From Spirochaetota bacterium (GTDB lineage: Bacteria > Spirochaetota > UBA4802 > UBA5550): a stretch of DNA of 64,000 nucleotides. Made by a program: the position numbers and the translations under genes. This document shows, one piece after another, positions 25,301 through 34,907 of the stretch; the stretch's first letter is position 1, and every line of letters starts with the position of its first letter. Location of the stretch: positions 62,001-126,000 of the forward strand of contig JAGNKX010000005.1 of the NCBI GenBank assembly GCA_017999915.1, written 5' to 3'. The notes beneath the pieces were generated by a model, which worked only from the letters and a program-made list of their open reading frames with translations, was not told the DNA's origin and ran no database searches.

Positions 25301-27389
25301 CGGCTCGCTTGCGCTCGGTGATATCAAGGATGAAGTTCAGGCTGCATCGTTTAGTTAAGATTTGAATTATTTCACTGGAAACGATACAATCCCGAATCTC
25401 GCCTTTTTTCATGCGGTATCGGGCTTCAAAATTCCTCACCCTGCCCCGCGTGATAAGTTCTTTTATATAACGGTCCCGTTCCCGTGTATCGATCCACACA
25501 TCGACGTCAATGGAACTGCGGCCTACGACCTCATCCCTGTCAAAGCCGCTTACCGTGAGGAATGATTCATTGACATCGATGAAGATTCCCTCGTCGATCG
25601 TCTGGATGGTTACGGCTTCCGGAGTGGCCATGAAGGCCTTGGAAAATTTTTCTTCCGACAGCTTGAGCCGGTCCTCCATCTGCTTGCGCTTGGTTATGTC
25701 GATGCATATGCCGCCCATGCGCACCGCCGCTCCATGTTCGTCGTACACGCCCCTTCCCAGGGCGATTATCCATCTGACTACCCCGCCCGGCAGGATGACG
25801 CGGTACTCGTTATAGAGATCCTTCCGCTCCTCCAGGGTCCTGCTTATCTTCGCCTCCGCGGCTTCGAGGTCCTCCGGGTGGACCGTAGAACGCCACACAT
25901 CAAAGGACGCCTCGGTCACTGATTCATCAAGGCCGAAGATTTCAAACATCTTCGACGACCAGACAAGCATCCCCGTGGGAATGTCCCAGTCCCAGGAGCC
26001 GGCGCCGGACGCGTTCATGGTAAGCTCCAGGCGCTCATTCATCTCACGGAGGTCAAGCTCGTTCTTCTTGCGCCCGGTGACGTCGCGGCTCACGATAACC
26101 ACGGCCCGGACATCGGGATTTGCCAGCATGTTCTTCGCCGTTGAATCGATCCAGCGCCACGCGCCGTCTTTATGCCGGATCTGCAGCTCCATTTTAAATA
26201 CAATTTCCGGATGTTTTATCACTTCCTTCCATGTGCGCCACACTTCATCCTGATAGTCGGGATGGACCATTTCAAAGGCGACCTGGCCGATCCGATCTTC
26301 GTCCGTATAGCCGTTGATTGCCGTATAGGAGGGGCTCCGGTATAAAACCTTCGCATGCGCGTCAGTGAAAATGATGCCATCATAGCTGTTCTCGACCACG
26401 GCCCGGAACCTGGCTTCACTTTTCCTCAATGATTTTTCAGCCTGTACGCGTTCAGCGATTTCATTCTCAAGCTTCCGGTTTGCCGCGGCGAGCTCAGCGG
26501 TCCGTTCCTCAACGCGCCGCTCCAGCTCGGCGTGGGCCAGGATGATGGCGTCCAGGGCCTGCTTCCGCTCGGTGATATCTTCCATCATGGTGTACAGGAT
26601 CACTTGATCCTTCCACACATAGGAGGTGGAATTGAGGTTCATGTCGATAAGTACACCGTTCTTGCCGACAAGAACCGTCTCGAAATCCCTGAGATATCCC
26701 GTATCATGCAGTTGGGCTAAAACTCGTTCGCGGTCTTCGGGATCGGCATATAGATCCTTCGTCTTTAAAGCCTTCATTTCGTCCAGTGAATACCCCAGGA
26801 TGGCGGTTAGGGCCGGATTACAATCCAGAATGTCACCGTCGAGCGTGGCAATGCCGATACCAACACGGGTATTTTCATAGAGAGCGCGATACCGCTCCTC
26901 GCTCTCAGCCAGCTCCTTGTTGGCCCTCCGCAGCTCCCCGGTGCGCTCCTCTACACGCTGTTCAAGCATATCGTGAGCGGCCCGCAGTTCAGCCTCGGCG
27001 CGTTTCCGTTCCCTGTCGATCCTGTGCATGTAGAGGGCCGTTTCGATTGACGCGCGCAGCTCCTGGTCCTGGACCGGCTTCACCAGATAGCCAAAGGGCA
27101 TGGCCTGCTTGGCCCTGTCTATAGTCCCTGTTTCGGAGTAGGCGCTCACGAAAATGATCGCGGTACCGTGGTTTTCCCGGAGCTGTATCGCGGTTTCGAT
27201 GCCATCCATGGGGCCCTTGAGCTTGATGTCCATGAGCGCCAGGACGGGCGGTTCCCGATCGGAGAGCATCAGGGCCTCGGCGCCGGTGCGCGCGGTCACC
27301 GTGCGGAATTCCCACCGGGAAACGATGCTCGCTATTTCAAGGGCGATGATTTCATCGTCTTCGACAACCATGATCAATTCACCGGCCAT
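22386..27389 (-). CDS. Giant NarX-type hybrid kinase: REC, 7 PAS, 2 GAF, HisKA_3, HATPase
   Basis: 1667 residues, no membrane segment. Domain order: receiver (1-120, D54 in LALMDIKLKG); coiled coil; four PAS domains; a fifth PAS with a cysteine-rich stretch (GCIHSQEDPRGCGY, then CPQCPL); a cysteine-bearing GAF (LCARD, CMCG, RNRC); PAS; a second GAF (SAFAFYGFINDDESEMSVYS); PAS; HisKA_3 phosphotransfer helix (QEQERQRVAKDLHDGVSQMM) and HATPase_c (SNIARHSGAG, IADDGSGF). HisKA_3 kinases pair with NarL-type regulators, and one is encoded with an 8-nt overlap. The cysteine clusters suggest a redox, metal or heme input. GAGGAGG precedes the ATG. Confidence 0.93.
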   Translation of the reverse strand: MAGELIMVVEDDEIIALEIASIVSRWEFRTVTARTGAEALMLSDREPPVLALMDIKLKGPMDGIETAIQLRENHGTAIIFVSAYSETGTIDRAKQAMPFGYLVKPVQDQELRASIETALYMHRIDRERKRAEAELRAAHDMLEQRVEERTGELRRANKELAESEERYRALYENTRVGIGIATLDGDILDCNPALTAILGYSLDEMKALKTKDLYADPEDRERVLAQLHDTGYLRDFETVLVGKNGVLIDMNLNSTSYVWKDQVILYTMMEDITERKQALDAIILAHAELERRVEERTAELAAANRKLENEIAERVQAEKSLRKSEARFRAVVENSYDGIIFTDAHAKVLYRSPSYTAINGYTDEDRIGQVAFEMVHPDYQDEVWRTWKEVIKHPEIVFKMELQIRHKDGAWRWIDSTAKNMLANPDVRAVVIVSRDVTGRKKNELDLREMNERLELTMNASGAGSWDWDIPTGMLVWSSKMFEIFGLDESVTEASFDVWRSTVHPEDLEAAEAKISRTLEERKDLYNEYRVILPGGVVRWIIALGRGVYDEHGAAVRMGGICIDITKRKQMEDRLKLSEEKFSKAFMATPEAVTIQTIDEGIFIDVNESFLTVSGFDRDEVVGRSSIDVDVWIDTRERDRYIKELITRGRVRNFEARYRMKKGEIRDCIVSSEIIQILTKRCSLNFILDITERKRAEAVLKQEHENFLKIFSMAPVGLLLLDADLVITQANTTAGAIVLRDPAEIIGRRAGGGIGCIHSQEDPRGCGYSTSCPQCPLRHSIESVLAGGVPVTNREVEADLLINGALQKRWLSINAELVAIEGRDNIILAVGDITDLKIAEETTTIERELLRRCNRAESVKELIQGLTLYLKNIVGCEAVGVRLRDGEDFPYYETKGFAEEFVLAENSLCARDLDGRARRDESGNPVLDCMCGNIICGRFDPSKPFFTPGGSFWSSCTTELLATTTEEDRQARTRNRCNGEGYESVALIPIRVKDTVLGLFQFNDRRKGLYTAEKIAWLERLVDFIAISMAKLMADDDLRRQKEILQTILDNIPVMIAYFNERGEFIWMNQYFTKTLGWSYGEMKKNNLLELCYPDHEYRSGVMQFMLNGKGTWGEFMTRTKYDTVLYTAWANVALTNGSFIGIGQDITERKLAEESRSRLIRNLEALWGLSKQQDRDLQILADYILEEMMKLTGSAFAFYGFINDDESEMSVYSWSRAAMARCAMGNKPLVFNIAESGIWAEAVRGRRAVVINDYRVDFAGKRGLPEGHVPLTRLASVPVFRSGRIVALGAVANKESEYSGEDIKTIAEFLTNANIIIERKRAEYLVRLSEERYRTVADFTFDWEFWFGSDGGILYMSPSCERITGYAPAEFIANPDLMLSVVHPEDADRVRDHFANPGDISCETQGFDFRIVRRDGAVRWIGHRCQMVYGREGRALGRRGSHRDITDRKNAEEEILRLNRHIITLQEQERQRVAKDLHDGVSQMMNAAKLNFAAFNQDPEKNMDRFDTAMEFIDLASRELREVYSNLYPAVLEDLGLAAAVRLYTKNFLANRGIDADVTIDEELQLSIEVQMDLYRIIQESCSNIARHSGAGRARVDLRRRDGAFVLEIADDGSGFEPGAPRSAEGGFGIINMKQRVKHLNGSFELDTGRSGTRISITIPAEGGHG

Positions 27390-27436
27390 GGGGCGCCTCC
27401 TCTGATCTCCCTCTCATCCTGCACCTGCCATCTTCA

Positions 27437-30400
27437 TCAAAAAACAATCTCGATCCTGGCCCCGCCCGCGTTGCCGGCGGCAATGGTCCCGTTGAGTTGC
27501 CGGGTCAGGGCCGTCACGATCTGCATCCCCAGCGATTTTTCCGCAGAGCTGATCAGGTCATCGGGGATGCCGGGACCATCGTCCTGGACCACAAGCCTGT
27601 GCCTTCCATCGCCTTCCGCGACAAAGCTTATTGAAAGCGTGCCGCGCCTGCCTTTGGGAAAAGCGTGCTTGAAAGAATTGGTGATGAGCTCGTTGAGGAT
27701 GATCCCGCAGGGAATGGCCTGGTCGATGCCGAGATACACATCCCGCACGTCGAATTCGAGGGCGACCTGCTGCCGCTCCAGGCTGAAGGAATAGAGAAGG
27801 CGCTCGGCAATCTCACGGACATAACGGGAAAAATCGACCCTGGCCAGGTCGTCGGAGTGATAGATCTTTTCGTGCACCATGGCCATGGCCTGGATGCGGT
27901 TGCTGCTTTCCATGAATATGCCGCGATACCTGTCGTCGTCTATCTTGCGCGCCTGGAGCGATATGAGGCTGGAAACGACCTGCATGTTGTTCTTCACCCG
28001 GTGGTGCAGCTCCTTGATGAGCACTGTCTTTTCCTCCAGCGACTTCAGGAGCATCGCGTCGTTCCTGAGGCGGACCACGGCCATTGCGTAGATGCTCCCG
28101 AGGCGGCGGGCCATCTTCAGGTCATCCTCGGTGTAATCCCTCGCCGAATCGGCGAGGGCGATCTGCCCGACGAGGTCGCCCCCGTAGACAACCGGCACCG
28201 ACAATAAGCGCGAAAACCGGGGAATGCCGCCGGCATCCTCCCCGGATGCGGGATGGCTCCCGGGATCGTTCGTGAAGAATTCGCGCCTTGTATTGAGGGA
28301 ATGTCCAATGAGCCCGGGATACCGGCCATCGGCTCCCCTTTTTACGAGGACGGGCCTCTGCACTCCATTGATAGGAGGCGGGCCGAACATCCCCGTCAGG
28401 GCAATGCCGATACCGTCGCCGGTGTCCGGATCGATCTCCGAGACAAAACCGTGGTCGCTGTCGGAAAGGAGGCGGGCGTATTCCAGGACCATGTAGGCGG
28501 TTTCCGAAATGGAGTAGGACCGTGATATGATGGAGCCTGAAATGCCTGCCAGGGCCATGTTGATGGCCAGCTGGCCGTGGAGGTCGTCCTCCGATTTTTT
28601 CTTCTCCGTGATGTCCTCCCCCGAGCTCAGGGTGCCGGTGATCGCGCCGGAGGCATCCTTGATTACGGTATTGTGCCAGGCGATCAGGCGCTCTTCTCCG
28701 GAGGCGGTCACCACGGAATTTTCATAATATTCAACCGGTGAGATATCGCCCTTGATCAATCGATTAAAAACGTCCTTCATCTCTTCCCTGATTCTTTCAT
28801 GAACGAACGTATCAAACCACTTTTTACCCATGATCTCCTCATAGGAATACCCGAGGATCTCGCATCCCTTGCGGTTGATAAGGGAGACTCTCTGATCGTC
28901 ATCGATGGCAACGAACATGACCCCGGCGATATCAAGGTACTTCTGGGCGGTTTCCTTTTCTCTACGCAGTTCCCCGGAAACACGATACTGCTCCGTGATG
29001 TCCCGGGCGGCGGCATAGATATGGATACCGTCGGGAGAAGCGGAGCGCCATTCGATCCAGCGGTAGGTTCCGTCGATTCTCCGGTACCTGTTTATGAAAT
29101 TCAGGACATCCTTTTTCCGGGACAGATCCGCTGTCGCAGCCAGGGTTCCCGCCAGGTCATCGGGATGGACGAAATCGAGGAACCGCCTGCCTTCAAGGTC
29201 CTCCAGGCGGTACCCGAGGGCATTTTCCCATTCCGGGTTGATCCGCAGGAAATACCCTTCCGTATTGGCAATGCAGAGCAGATCGAGGTTGACGTTGAAA
29301 TAGCGATTCAGCTCTTCCGTTTTTTCCAGAAGGGCCTTCTCGGCCCGCTTGCGGTCGGTTATATCGTTGAAGATAGCGACAAACATGTTGCCGCCCCGGG
29401 GATAGGCCCGTGTTTCATACCAGCGGTCCAGCTGCTCCACATAGTTCTCAAACACTTCAGCTGTTCCTGACCTGACCACCCTGCCATAGGACTCGATCCA
29501 GAATGAATCGATGCCGGGTATGACTTCCCGGACCGTTTTGCCGATGACATCCCTGAGGCCGGTGAGATTCTCGAATGCGGGGTTAACCTCGATGAACCGG
29601 TAATCCACGGGGTTGCCCCGGTCATCTAATATCATTTCGTGGAGGGCAAAGCCGCTGGATATCTCCGTGAAGAGCCGGCGGTACTTATCCTCGCTATCCC
29701 GAAGGTCCTTCTCGGCTTTTTTCCAGTCGGTAATGTCCACGGCGATCGAAAGGAGCCGCTTTTTACCGCCGATAGTGATATGATCGCCGCAAAAGATGAC
29801 CTGCCGGGGGCCTCCCTCCCTGGGATAGACCGTAAGGTCCACACCGCTGGCTATGCCGTATTTTCTGACGATTTCCGTGTAATGCTCCCGGTCCTCGAGA
29901 CGCACATACCCCGTGTCCAGGGTTTTTCTCCCTATCAGCTCCTCACGGGTGAAACCCGACTGTTCAACAAACTGGCTGTTCACATCGATGATGGTGCCGT
30001 CCTCGACGCTGGTTATGCTCATCAGAACGGGGGCGTTCATGAAGGCCTTGGCGAACTTTTCCTCGCTCTCCCGCAGGGCCTCCACGGCTTCCCTGCGTTC
30101 CGTGATATCCACGATAATTCCGTCATAGGCATAGAGCCTGCCGGCGGCGTCATGATAGGGCACCGGGGTGTTCCTCACCCAACGGACGGCGCCGTCCTTC
30201 CGGTAAATTCGATGTTCAATGGGCCACGGGCGGTTCTCCTTCAACAGATCCTCAACCTGTTCCCGCACGGCCTGACGGTCATCGGCATGGACCATGTTGA
30301 TCCATAGATAGGGATCATCGTTGAGCTCGCGGGCGGTGTAGCCTGTCACGGCCAGACAGGCGCTCCCGTGGACAGTCCCGACCGGCCTGCCTCCCTCGAT

Positions 30401-31984
30401 GGCTACCGTGAAAATATAATCCGTTATGGATTCCGTTATGCGCCTATATCGCTCCTCGCTCTCCCGCAAGGCTTCCTCGGCACGCCTGCGGTCCGTTATG
30501 TCAATGGCTGATTTGATAATGCACGGCATACCGCGGATGGTAACGGGCACGGCGGAATAGAGAACCGTGAGGATAGCGCCGCCCTTATTGCGGATCTCGA
30601 TCTGGCAATCATGCACCGTGGCCCCGCGGTTGATCTCTTCGTGGATCCTGCGCTCCTGCCCGGATTCAATCCACAGGCCGAGGTCATCGGAGGAGCGTCC
30701 TATCACCTCCTCCCGGGCATATCCCGTCAGGGCAAGAAACTCATCATTTACATCGATATACCTGCCGTCATGGGCCCCGGACAACGCGATCGACATGGGC
30801 GAAAGATGAAAGATCTTGGAAAACCGTTCCTCGCTCTCCCGGAGAGCCTCTTCACCGCGCTTGCGCTCGGTGACGTCGATGAATTGACCCAGGAGGCATT
30901 TGAGGTCGTCGATGATGATCGGCATCGCGGCTATATCGGCATAGAAGACAGAGCCGTCCTTCCTGCGGCAGGGCAATTCCCTTGAGATCTGGTATTTTTT
31001 TTCCATAAGGGCGCTGAACTCGCCATGGATTCTTTCCAGATCTTCGGCCGGGTGGATGTCATCAACACCCCGGGCAAGCATTTCTTCGCATTCGTATCCG
31101 AACATGGCGCAGGCGGACGGATTGGCGAAGACGAAGCGCCGGTTTTCAAGATCGGCGGCGATAACACCAACGGACGAATTCTCAATAAGGGTCCTGAACC
31201 TGGCTTCGCTCATGGCCAGCTCGAACTGGGACCGGTACAGGTCATTGTTCGTTCTCTCCATTTCCTCCATGGAGGCCTGGAGCTCCTCGTTCACGGCGTC
31301 GAGCTCTTCATTTGAGGCCGCAAGAGCCTCCACCTGATTCTCCAGGTTGTTCATAATGGGATTGCTGATCCGTCCGATGGCAATGACGCCGGCAAGGATT
31401 ATCAGCAGGGAAACGGCGACTATGATGATGCCGCTCCTGATGTAGGGGGCGCGGAATTCGGCCATGTCGATCTTTGCCACCACCCCCATGTTCCGCCCTG
31501 TTATATGCTCATAGGCTGCCAGCACGGTCCTGCCATGGTAATCCTTTCCCGTCATGGTTCCGGACTTCCCCTCCAGGGCCCGGCGCATCGGCTCCGCCAG
31601 GCCGGAATATATTCCTATTGTTTTTGGATGCTCGGCACGGCCATAATGCCTGAGCGCCGCAATAAAGCGGATCTTATCCTTATCCAGAAACGCGATAGTG
31701 AGCTCCATTTTTCTTTTATGGCGCTCATAGTTCCGGATGGCGTCCACGATTCCTTCCGTGGAAGGAATGACCTGGCCGGCCGGCCACGCTTCAGCGCCCC
31801 CATCACGCCCCGGATACGGCCTTGGCTCAAGAAGATGGGCCAGAAGCTTGGCGGCATCCGCAAGGTGGATCCTTGTTTCTTCAATGGATGTTTTATACAG
31901 GAGGATATTGGAAAAGATGCTGCCGCACAACACAAGGGCGGACATGATCAGGATGATATAGATGATTCGTTTGCGCTCTTCCAT
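27437..31984 (-). CDS. Membrane multi-PAS/GAF HisKA_2 histidine kinase
   Basis: About 1515 residues from the ATG at 31984; a GTG at 32014 is in frame and neither has a clear ribosome-binding site. TM1 (RIIYIILIMSALVLCGSIFSN), a periplasmic region of about 160 residues, TM2 (SGIIIVAVSLLIILAGVIAI), a coiled coil, seven PAS domains, a GAF domain (SGSIISRSYSISETAYMVLE), HisKA_2 (ELHHRVKNNMQVVSSLISLQ) and HATPase_c (ILNELITNSFKHAF, VQDDGPGIP). It senses both periplasmic and internal cues. It is the first gene of a run through the NarX-type kinase (47-nt gap) and NarL-type regulator. It has no receiver of its own. Confidence 0.92.
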   Translation of the reverse strand: MEERKRIIYIILIMSALVLCGSIFSNILLYKTSIEETRIHLADAAKLLAHLLEPRPYPGRDGGAEAWPAGQVIPSTEGIVDAIRNYERHKRKMELTIAFLDKDKIRFIAALRHYGRAEHPKTIGIYSGLAEPMRRALEGKSGTMTGKDYHGRTVLAAYEHITGRNMGVVAKIDMAEFRAPYIRSGIIIVAVSLLIILAGVIAIGRISNPIMNNLENQVEALAASNEELDAVNEELQASMEEMERTNNDLYRSQFELAMSEARFRTLIENSSVGVIAADLENRRFVFANPSACAMFGYECEEMLARGVDDIHPAEDLERIHGEFSALMEKKYQISRELPCRRKDGSVFYADIAAMPIIIDDLKCLLGQFIDVTERKRGEEALRESEERFSKIFHLSPMSIALSGAHDGRYIDVNDEFLALTGYAREEVIGRSSDDLGLWIESGQERRIHEEINRGATVHDCQIEIRNKGGAILTVLYSAVPVTIRGMPCIIKSAIDITDRRRAEEALRESEERYRRITESITDYIFTVAIEGGRPVGTVHGSACLAVTGYTARELNDDPYLWINMVHADDRQAVREQVEDLLKENRPWPIEHRIYRKDGAVRWVRNTPVPYHDAAGRLYAYDGIIVDITERREAVEALRESEEKFAKAFMNAPVLMSITSVEDGTIIDVNSQFVEQSGFTREELIGRKTLDTGYVRLEDREHYTEIVRKYGIASGVDLTVYPREGGPRQVIFCGDHITIGGKKRLLSIAVDITDWKKAEKDLRDSEDKYRRLFTEISSGFALHEMILDDRGNPVDYRFIEVNPAFENLTGLRDVIGKTVREVIPGIDSFWIESYGRVVRSGTAEVFENYVEQLDRWYETRAYPRGGNMFVAIFNDITDRKRAEKALLEKTEELNRYFNVNLDLLCIANTEGYFLRINPEWENALGYRLEDLEGRRFLDFVHPDDLAGTLAATADLSRKKDVLNFINRYRRIDGTYRWIEWRSASPDGIHIYAAARDITEQYRVSGELRREKETAQKYLDIAGVMFVAIDDDQRVSLINRKGCEILGYSYEEIMGKKWFDTFVHERIREEMKDVFNRLIKGDISPVEYYENSVVTASGEERLIAWHNTVIKDASGAITGTLSSGEDITEKKKSEDDLHGQLAINMALAGISGSIISRSYSISETAYMVLEYARLLSDSDHGFVSEIDPDTGDGIGIALTGMFGPPPINGVQRPVLVKRGADGRYPGLIGHSLNTRREFFTNDPGSHPASGEDAGGIPRFSRLLSVPVVYGGDLVGQIALADSARDYTEDDLKMARRLGSIYAMAVVRLRNDAMLLKSLEEKTVLIKELHHRVKNNMQVVSSLISLQARKIDDDRYRGIFMESSNRIQAMAMVHEKIYHSDDLARVDFSRYVREIAERLLYSFSLERQQVALEFDVRDVYLGIDQAIPCGIILNELITNSFKHAFPKGRRGTLSISFVAEGDGRHRLVVQDDGPGIPDDLISSAEKSLGMQIVTALTRQLNGTIAAGNAGGARIEIVF

Positions 31985-32187
31985 GGTTTTACATTTTTTT
32001 TGATAAATAAACACACCCGGAACGATACCACTTTAGTACATTATACTTTTTATGTAGAGCTTATCAGAATCAATCCCCCGAACTATACTTTTATATTATC
32101 ATTTTCCGGAAAAAACGGCATTTTTTCTCTGACACAAAAGAAGAATAATAAAATACATGACGACTGTCAATGTAAAAAACCGAAGAT

Positions 32188-33228
32188 TCACATGCCGATG
32201 TCTTTGAAGGTGCCCATTTCGTTGATGATCTTCACCGCCGCCTCGATGACATGGAAGGCCAGGGCCGCCCCGGTCCCCTCGCCCAGTCGCATGTCCAGGG
32301 CCAGCATGGGCGGCAGCTCAAGGATACGGCTGATGGCGGCCACGCCCGGCTCCGCACTGGCGTGGGAGGTGATCATGAAGTCACGGGCGCCGGGATGCAT
32401 CTTCACCGCGGCCACTGCCGCCGCACCGGCGATGAAGCCGTCGATGACGATGGGCCTGCGGCGGGCCGCGGCGGCGAGATAACACCCGCAAAGGCCCGCC
32501 ATATCGAAACCGCCCACCTTGGAGAGCACGTCAACCGGGTCGGCCGGATCGGGCCGGTTCAGCTCCACGGCCCTGCGGATAATCTCCTTTTTTCGGCTGA
32601 GGCCCTCGTCGGTAAGGCCGGCGCCGCGGCCCACGATCTCGTCAAGGCCCCCGGCGCCGAAGGCGTAGAGCACCGCGCTGGCCGTGGTGGTGTTGCCGAT
32701 GCCGATCTCGCCGGTGCCCAGTATGTCCGCCCCTTCGTCCACGGCGGCGTTCGCGATCTCGATGCCGGTCTCGATGGCGCGCAGTGCCTCGTCATGGCCC
32801 ATGGCCGCTCCCCTGGCCATGTTCGACGTCATCCTGCGGATCTTCCTGTTTATAACGCGGCTGTCCTTAACATCGCCTTCCAGGCCGAGGTCGACGACCT
32901 TCAGGTCCGCGCCGGCGTGGCGGGCAAGAACTGACACGCCGGAAATCCCCTTTACCATGGTTTCCGCCACGAGGGTGCTGATCTCCCTCGGGAAGGAGCT
33001 GACCTTCTCCTCGGTTATGCCGTTATCTCCGGCCATGACCAGTATGGTCTTTTTTCCTATGGGAGCACCGACGGTCCCGGTGATTCCGGCGAGCTTTATT
33101 GCGATATCCTCAAGACAGCCCAGGCTCCCGGGAGGCTTGAGCAGGCTGTCAAGGCGCTCCCTGGCCATCCGCATCGCGTCGATGTCAGGGGGACTGATCT
33201 TTTTAAGGGTCGATTCTAGTAATGACAT
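32188..33228 (-). CDS. cobT: Nicotinate-nucleotide:dimethylbenzimidazole phosphoribosyltransferase
   Basis: 346 residues, full length. Activates the lower ligand base of cobalamin by making alpha-ribazole phosphate. Motifs: LLKPPGSLGCLEDIA near the N-terminus, VMAGDNGITEE, GEIGIGNTTTASA, and the catalytic glutamate E317 in RLGEGTGAA, at the same number as in the Salmonella enzyme. It is the last gene of the riboswitch-led cobU-cobS-cobT set, but a 127-nt foldback element separates it from cobS. Confidence 0.96.
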   Translation of the reverse strand: MSLLESTLKKISPPDIDAMRMARERLDSLLKPPGSLGCLEDIAIKLAGITGTVGAPIGKKTILVMAGDNGITEEKVSSFPREISTLVAETMVKGISGVSVLARHAGADLKVVDLGLEGDVKDSRVINRKIRRMTSNMARGAAMGHDEALRAIETGIEIANAAVDEGADILGTGEIGIGNTTTASAVLYAFGAGGLDEIVGRGAGLTDEGLSRKKEIIRRAVELNRPDPADPVDVLSKVGGFDMAGLCGCYLAAAARRRPIVIDGFIAGAAAVAAVKMHPGARDFMITSHASAEPGVAAISRILELPPMLALDMRLGEGTGAALAFHVIEAAVKIINEMGTFKDIGM

Positions 33229-33277
33229 TGTTATTCCTTGGATTTAGTTTAACGGATCCCAGCAACTATAGATTATA

Positions 33278-33404
33278 CCCCCCCTGTCCCCCGTAGGGGG
33301 CACGAGGGAAATGCCTTGCCTTTGATATTCGATATATTTCGATTGAAAGTAATGCTATTATCCATTGATTTTCTGATTCATGCCCCCCCTGGGGGACAGG
33401 GGGC
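33278..33404. repeat. 127-nt C/G-tract foldback element inside the cob operon
   Basis: Left arm at 33278-33302 (CCCCCCCCTGTCCCCC, then GTAGGGGGCA) is nearly complementary to the right arm at 33381-33404 (TGCCCCCCCTGGGGGACAGG). The AT-rich middle has no ORF. Length matches the element at 45415-45540. It lies in the 204-nt cobS-cobT gap and would form a long stem in the cob mRNA. Confidence 0.7.
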
Positions 33405-33432
33405 TTGAAGTAATTTGTGATAATTTTAATGA

Positions 33433-34221
33433 TTACAATAATTTCATATGCTGGAGGGAATATAATTTATCCAGGATGATTACCGAAAAAAGAAACATCA
33501 ATTCAGAAAGCTCGATGACGGCGCCGATAACATCGCCGGTGACGCCGCCGATCCGGAACTTCATATACAGGACCAGTATCAACGTGAAAGCTATGACTAT
33601 CAGCGCCAGGGGCACAATGGCCAGCTTCAGCAGCAGGACCCCGATGACAACGGCCAGGGTCGTTGAAATTATGATCTCGATGAGACCGGTGTTCCGAACC
33701 AAGCCCGCGGCCATGGTTTTATCATCCTTGCGCGCGTACGGTGAGAGGCCGGCGCTCCACGCGATGGTCATCCGCGACAGGACAGGCATGGCCGCAAGGC
33801 ATGGTACGATGTATCGATCCGGGAGCGATGCCAGCATGACATATTTCAGCATCAGCGCCAGGACCAGGCCGATGGCGCCGCCGGTGCCCAGTCGGGAATC
33901 CTTCATGATTTCCAGCACCCGGCTCCTGTCGCGGTAGCTGAAAATGCCATCGAAGGTATCGGCAAGGCCGTCAAGGTGAAGGCCGCCGGTTACGGTAATT
34001 TCCGCCGCCATGGCGAGAAGCAGGGCCAGCGGCCGCTTGTCCATGAACCCGAAAAGGAGATAGACGCAGACCGATACCAGGCCGATAAGAAGGCCTATCG
34101 CGGGAGCGAAAACCGAGCCGGCGGCAAAGGCCCGATCGGAATATTCGATCTTCACCGGCACCGGTATCCGGGTCAGGAACTGCAGGTTAAGAACAAAACC
34201 GTTCACATAATCCTTAATCAT
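33433..34221 (-). CDS. cobS: Adenosylcobinamide-GDP ribazoletransferase
   Basis: 262 residues, polytopic membrane protein. Joins adenosylcobinamide-GDP with alpha-ribazole (phosphate) to finish cobalamin. Family marks: NLQFLTRIPVP at the N-terminus; the metal-binding GGLHLDGLADTFDGIFS motif (about 78-94); DSRLGTGGAIGLVL; and several hydrophobic helices (for example LALLLAMAAEITV and the C-terminal LALIVIAFTLILVLYM). It follows cobU by 29 nt. Confidence 0.95.
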   Translation of the reverse strand: MIKDYVNGFVLNLQFLTRIPVPVKIEYSDRAFAAGSVFAPAIGLLIGLVSVCVYLLFGFMDKRPLALLLAMAAEITVTGGLHLDGLADTFDGIFSYRDRSRVLEIMKDSRLGTGGAIGLVLALMLKYVMLASLPDRYIVPCLAAMPVLSRMTIAWSAGLSPYARKDDKTMAAGLVRNTGLIEIIISTTLAVVIGVLLLKLAIVPLALIVIAFTLILVLYMKFRIGGVTGDVIGAVIELSELMFLFSVIILDKLYSLQHMKLL

Positions 34222-34250
34222 ACATCGTTACCATATAATCGGGCTGCGAT

Positions 34251-34808
34251 TTATTTTATCTTCATCGGAATGCCTGACACCAGGAAATACGCCTCGTCGG
34301 CGAACCTGGCTATCATCTGGTTCATCTTGCCCGCGATATCGCGGTAATATCTGCCCAGCGGTGCCGGCGGCACCAGACCCAGGCCTACTTCGTTGGATAC
34401 CAAGAGGGCATCTCCCCGTAAGCCCTTCGCCATTTCGAGAAATGCCGTTATTTCCTTTCGAATAACATCCTCGATGGCGTCCGCCGCTTCAATGCCGGCT
34501 CTGTCCCAATCCACGCCGGCGTCGAGGACCATGAAATTGGACACCATGATGGTGACGCAGTCAAGAAGGATATGGTCCCGGGCCGGCAGTTCCTTGCCCA
34601 GGGTCCGGACCAGGTCGCGGTAGCATTCCACGGTCTTCCACGCCGGATTGCGCCGGGACCGGTGACGGGCGATGCGGTCCTTCATTTCGTCGTCAAAGCC
34701 GATGCCCGTGGCGACATACAGGACATTGTCCTTTCCGGCCAGCAGGGACTCGGCAAAGCTGCTCTTGCCGCTGCGGGCGCCCCCGGTTATGAATATGATT
34801 CTTCCCAT
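34251..34808 (-). CDS. cobU: Adenosylcobinamide kinase / guanylyltransferase
   Basis: 185 residues from the ATG at 34808; the longer open frame runs back into the riboswitch and is not used. P-loop GGARSGKS (residues 9-16), the guanylylated-histidine region RIARHRSRRN (H49), Walker B-like HILLDCVTIMVSN, and the C-terminal VSNEVGLGLVPPAPLGRYYRDIAG typical of CobU/CobP. It phosphorylates adenosylcobinamide and transfers GMP. It is the first gene after the cobalamin riboswitch and terminator, so it should be switched off when B12 is plentiful. Confidence 0.96.
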   Translation of the reverse strand: MGRIIFITGGARSGKSSFAESLLAGKDNVLYVATGIGFDDEMKDRIARHRSRRNPAWKTVECYRDLVRTLGKELPARDHILLDCVTIMVSNFMVLDAGVDWDRAGIEAADAIEDVIRKEITAFLEMAKGLRGDALLVSNEVGLGLVPPAPLGRYYRDIAGKMNQMIARFADEAYFLVSGIPMKIK

Positions 34809-34825
34809 GTTATTGTCTCTGTTTA

Positions 34826-34857
34826 ACAAAAATCCCCGGACCAGCGGCCCGGGGATT
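34826..34857 (-). terminator. Intrinsic terminator of the cob riboswitch
   Basis: On the minus strand AATCCCCGG, 9-nt loop, CCGGGGATT, then a U-run (TTTTTG), ending 17 nt before cobU. Its position after the aptamer is that of the expression platform. Confidence 0.85.
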
Positions 34858-34907
34858 CCCTTGTTTCCTCGAGGAGTCGCGCTGCCCCGGTAACACGCGA
34901 GCGGGGC

